A DNA stretch of 64,000 nt. It comes from Bacteriovoracaceae bacterium (GTDB lineage Bacteria > Bdellovibrionota > Bacteriovoracia > Bacteriovoracales > Bacteriovoracaceae). Shown here in pieces: positions 62,181 to 64,000 of this stretch; positions within the stretch are counted from its first letter, which is position 1, and each line of letters begins with the position of its first letter. Location: assembly GCA_023137315.1 (NCBI GenBank), contig JAGLPP010000019.1, forward strand, positions 68,949-132,948, written 5' to 3'. Under the pieces are notes generated by a model, which had not been told where the DNA came from, did no database searches, and saw only the letters and a program-made list of their open reading frames with translations. The position numbers and the translations under genes were made by a program.

Positions 62181-62762
62181 ATGTATGTGACACGAATATT
62201 TATATTAATTTTTCTTTTTGTTTCGGTGTACTTATATGCCGGGAAGAGTGGATATGGTGCCGAAAATAATCGTAAAAATAAGATACAAGAGATAAAATTT
62301 GTTAAATCGGATGTTAAAATATCAACACCACCAATATTGAAAAATATCAAAACAAAAATAAAGGATCCAATGGGAATGCGTGATCCTTTCAAAAAACCGA
62401 AATTAAGAGGCGACAATGACGATGATTTCAGATCGTCAAAGCCTTACTGGGAACAAAATGGAATACAAACAAATTTTGGGATTGTTGATCTGGCAGCGAT
62501 TGATTTTAATAAAGTCAAGGTGACAGGCATATTACTCGGGCCAAAAAGAAGGGTTATGGCAGAAATAGGCGATGAAAAAGTCATTTTGAAAGAAGGAATG
62601 AAATTTGGCAAGAACAAGGAACTTGAATTAAAGGCAATATTACCAGGCGGAATAGTGCTGATTGAAAAAATTAAAAATGTCTATAATCAGGATGAATATA
62701 TTGAAATTGTTGTTCCGGTATTCAGTGGTTCAAGGAAATCCACCGATGCTGCCAGTGAGTGA
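62181..62762 (+). CDS. pilP: Type IV pilus assembly protein PilP
   Basis: Links PilNO to the PilQ secretin. The 193 residues have an N-terminal hydrophobic segment (MYVTRIFILIFLFVSVYLYA) and a C-terminal beta domain that contains DPFKKP and VDLAAIDFNKVKVTGIL, matching the PilP pattern of DPF followed by L-x-x-l-k-v-x-G. There is no Cys lipobox, although PilP is usually a lipoprotein, so it may be anchored by an uncleaved helix. ATG 62181 is preferred over TTG 62178. Confidence 0.9.
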   Translation: MYVTRIFILIFLFVSVYLYAGKSGYGAENNRKNKIQEIKFVKSDVKISTPPILKNIKTKIKDPMGMRDPFKKPKLRGDNDDDFRSSKPYWEQNGIQTNFGIVDLAAIDFNKVKVTGILLGPKRRVMAEIGDEKVILKEGMKFGKNKELELKAILPGGIVLIEKIKNVYNQDEYIEIVVPVFSGSRKSTDAASE

Positions 62763-62855
62763 GTAAAATAAAATGCATATATTGTACAGCATAATACTTT
62801 TAATAACGGTTATGTTGATGCTACAATAAGACCAATAGCTTACGGAAGAGGCGTT

Positions 62856-64000
62856 ATGGGAAAAGGATTTTTTCTATCTTTATGTATTTTGTCTGTCTTG
62901 TCAGTTAATTTTGTCTTTTGTGCTGAGAAGAATTTAGATGCGAATAAGAGTAAAATTCAGTTATTAGGGATTAATTTCTACCAAGATGGTGAACTGAGCA
63001 ATTTGGAACTTCAATTTGATAGAGAAGGTATCAATGCCGGCAAGTTTCATGTTGTTGAGGATAAACAGATTATTGTAGAGATGAAGGATGTTTATTCATC
63101 AAAACGTGTGATGAGGGCATTTGATACATCTGAGTTTTCCGGAAGTGTTGTTTTTGTTTCATCATATAAGTGTCCTGAAAATCCAAATAATATTCGTGTT
63201 GCAATTCAATTAAGAGACAATGTTCGATCAGCACTAAAAAGACATGGAACGAAATTGATTTTGAGTATGGAGAATCGTTTTGGTGTTTTTTCCAGAAAGC
63301 AGGTCAAGGATCAGAAGGTCCAAGTGGAAAAGGATAAAGCGGATGAAGAAGTAGCTGTCGATATAAATGTACCAAAATCGAAAGCTGTTCAGGATATTTT
63401 GGATAATCTGACATTGTCCGGGAAAAAGAAATATGTTGGTTCAAGATTGTCATTTAGTGTGCAGGACATGGATGTTAATGACATGCTTGAAATGATGGCG
63501 GATGCCTCTGGATTCAATATAATTACGACTCCGCATATAAATGGTCTGGAGCCTATGACATTAAAGCTTACAAATGTTCCGTGGGATGAGGCCCTGGATC
63601 TGATTATGGAACTCAACCATCTGGTGGCGAGAAAGAAGGGCCAGATATTATTGATTACCACTGCCAAAAATGCGGCAAAAGAGGAAGCGGAAAAACTTCT
63701 TATTAAAAAAGCTGCGATGAACCAAGAGGCACTTGTAACCAAGATATTTCCCATCAGCTATGCCGATTTGGCTGATATTCAAAAAGTAATTAATGAATAC
63801 TTAACTCCCGGGAGAGGGAAAATTTCACCTGATTCAAGAACAAATTCATTGATAGTGAGGGATACAGCGGAAATTATTGATAAAATTATCAAGATTGTTG
63901 AAGCGTTGGATACACAAACCCCACAAGTGCTTATTGAGGCCAAGATTGTTGAGGTATGGGAGGTATTTTCCAGGGAAATTGGACTCGTTGATGGTGTTAA
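62856..64000 (+). CDS. pilQ: Type IV pilus secretin PilQ, 3' end cut by window end
   Basis: Outer-membrane secretin for the pilus. The visible 381 residues run from ATG 62856 to the window edge: signal peptide MGKGFFLSLCILSVLSVNFVFC, an AMIN-type region (LLGINFYQDGELSNLELQF), an N0/STN domain (SFSVQDMDVNDMLEMMADASGFNII, then TPHINGLEPMTLKLTNVPW) and an N1 domain (AKIFPISYADLADIQKVINEYL, then DSRTNSLIVRDTAEII). The secretin barrel lies beyond 64000. Confidence 0.92.
   Translation, partial: MGKGFFLSLCILSVLSVNFVFCAEKNLDANKSKIQLLGINFYQDGELSNLELQFDREGINAGKFHVVEDKQIIVEMKDVYSSKRVMRAFDTSEFSGSVVFVSSYKCPENPNNIRVAIQLRDNVRSALKRHGTKLILSMENRFGVFSRKQVKDQKVQVEKDKADEEVAVDINVPKSKAVQDILDNLTLSGKKKYVGSRLSFSVQDMDVNDMLEMMADASGFNIITTPHINGLEPMTLKLTNVPWDEALDLIMELNHLVARKKGQILLITTAKNAAKEEAEKLLIKKAAMNQEALVTKIFPISYADLADIQKVINEYLTPGRGKISPDSRTNSLIVRDTAEIIDKIIKIVEALDTQTPQVLIEAKIVEVWEVFSREIGLVDGV

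Noticed and set aside
62773-62829. 18-codon open frame (starting MHILYSIILLI) between pilP and pilQ
   Set aside because: Too short to support, no ribosome binding site of note; hydrophobic product could be chance.

Overview
The window is an AT-rich bacterial chromosome segment carrying a Gram-negative core set: meso-DAP-type peptidoglycan synthesis, ftsL/I/W/Q/A/Z, a heptose adenylyltransferase, type IV pilus genes ending in a secretin, flagellins and an MglA-type polarity GTPase. The MglA family, the Myxococcus-like pil gene order, two short tandem flagellins and the AT-rich composition best fit the Bdellovibrionota, most likely the Bacteriovorax/Halobacteriovorax side (predatory, flagellated, low G+C). 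This assignment is inference; no rRNA gene is present to confirm it. I saw no tRNA, rRNA, CRISPR array, insertion sequence or prophage.

Layout. 1-1.7 kb: the 3' part of mglA and a convergent alpha/beta hydrolase. 1.8-20 kb: methylthioadenosine phosphorylase, then a long division and cell wall (dcw) cluster, rsmH-ftsL-ftsI-murE-murF-mraY-murD-ftsW-murC-murB-ftsQ-ftsA-ftsZ, followed by prmA and rsmE. mraZ, murG and ddl are absent from it. The murD product has lost hallmark catalytic residues. 20-24.5 kb: an RDD membrane protein, heptose-1-phosphate adenylyltransferase, two flagellin genes each with a sigma-28-type promoter and a strong terminator, a PilZ protein and a small membrane protein. 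24.5-32.4 kb (minus strand): an unbroken eight-gene unit holding a Maf-like N-terminal domain protein, two family-9 glycosyltransferase-like proteins with helical tails, a 46-residue protein, a hypothetical protein, a histidine kinase, a response regulator and NAD kinase. 32.6-34.9 kb (minus strand): fliD, fliS and a FliT/FlgN-like chaperone. Together 20-35 kb looks like a flagellar filament assembly and modification island, with ADP-heptose chemistry as a candidate sugar donor.

35-44 kb: an orphan multi-span membrane protein, a 400-bp convergent intergenic region with three DnaA boxes and a palindrome, nth, a receiver-less sigma-54 activator, then rlmE, a transpeptidase, an RqcH-like NFACT protein, a secreted hypothetical protein and an RlmI-type methyltransferase. 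44-51 kb: a MoxR/Bat operon (MoxR ATPase, DUF58, membrane protein, BatA, a BatB-BatC fusion, BatD), with ribF overlapping its end. 52-64 kb: the type IV pilus cluster pilB-pilT-pilC, a reversed TPR gene, an ABC ATPase and permease (pilH/pilI-like), pilD and pilM-N-O-P-Q, with pilQ cut by the window end.

The most interesting items are the MurD homologue with a rewritten active site, the flagellin-linked glycosyltransferase/two-component operon, the DnaA-box cluster lying between two gene 3' ends, and the structured 5' leader of the first flagellin mRNA.
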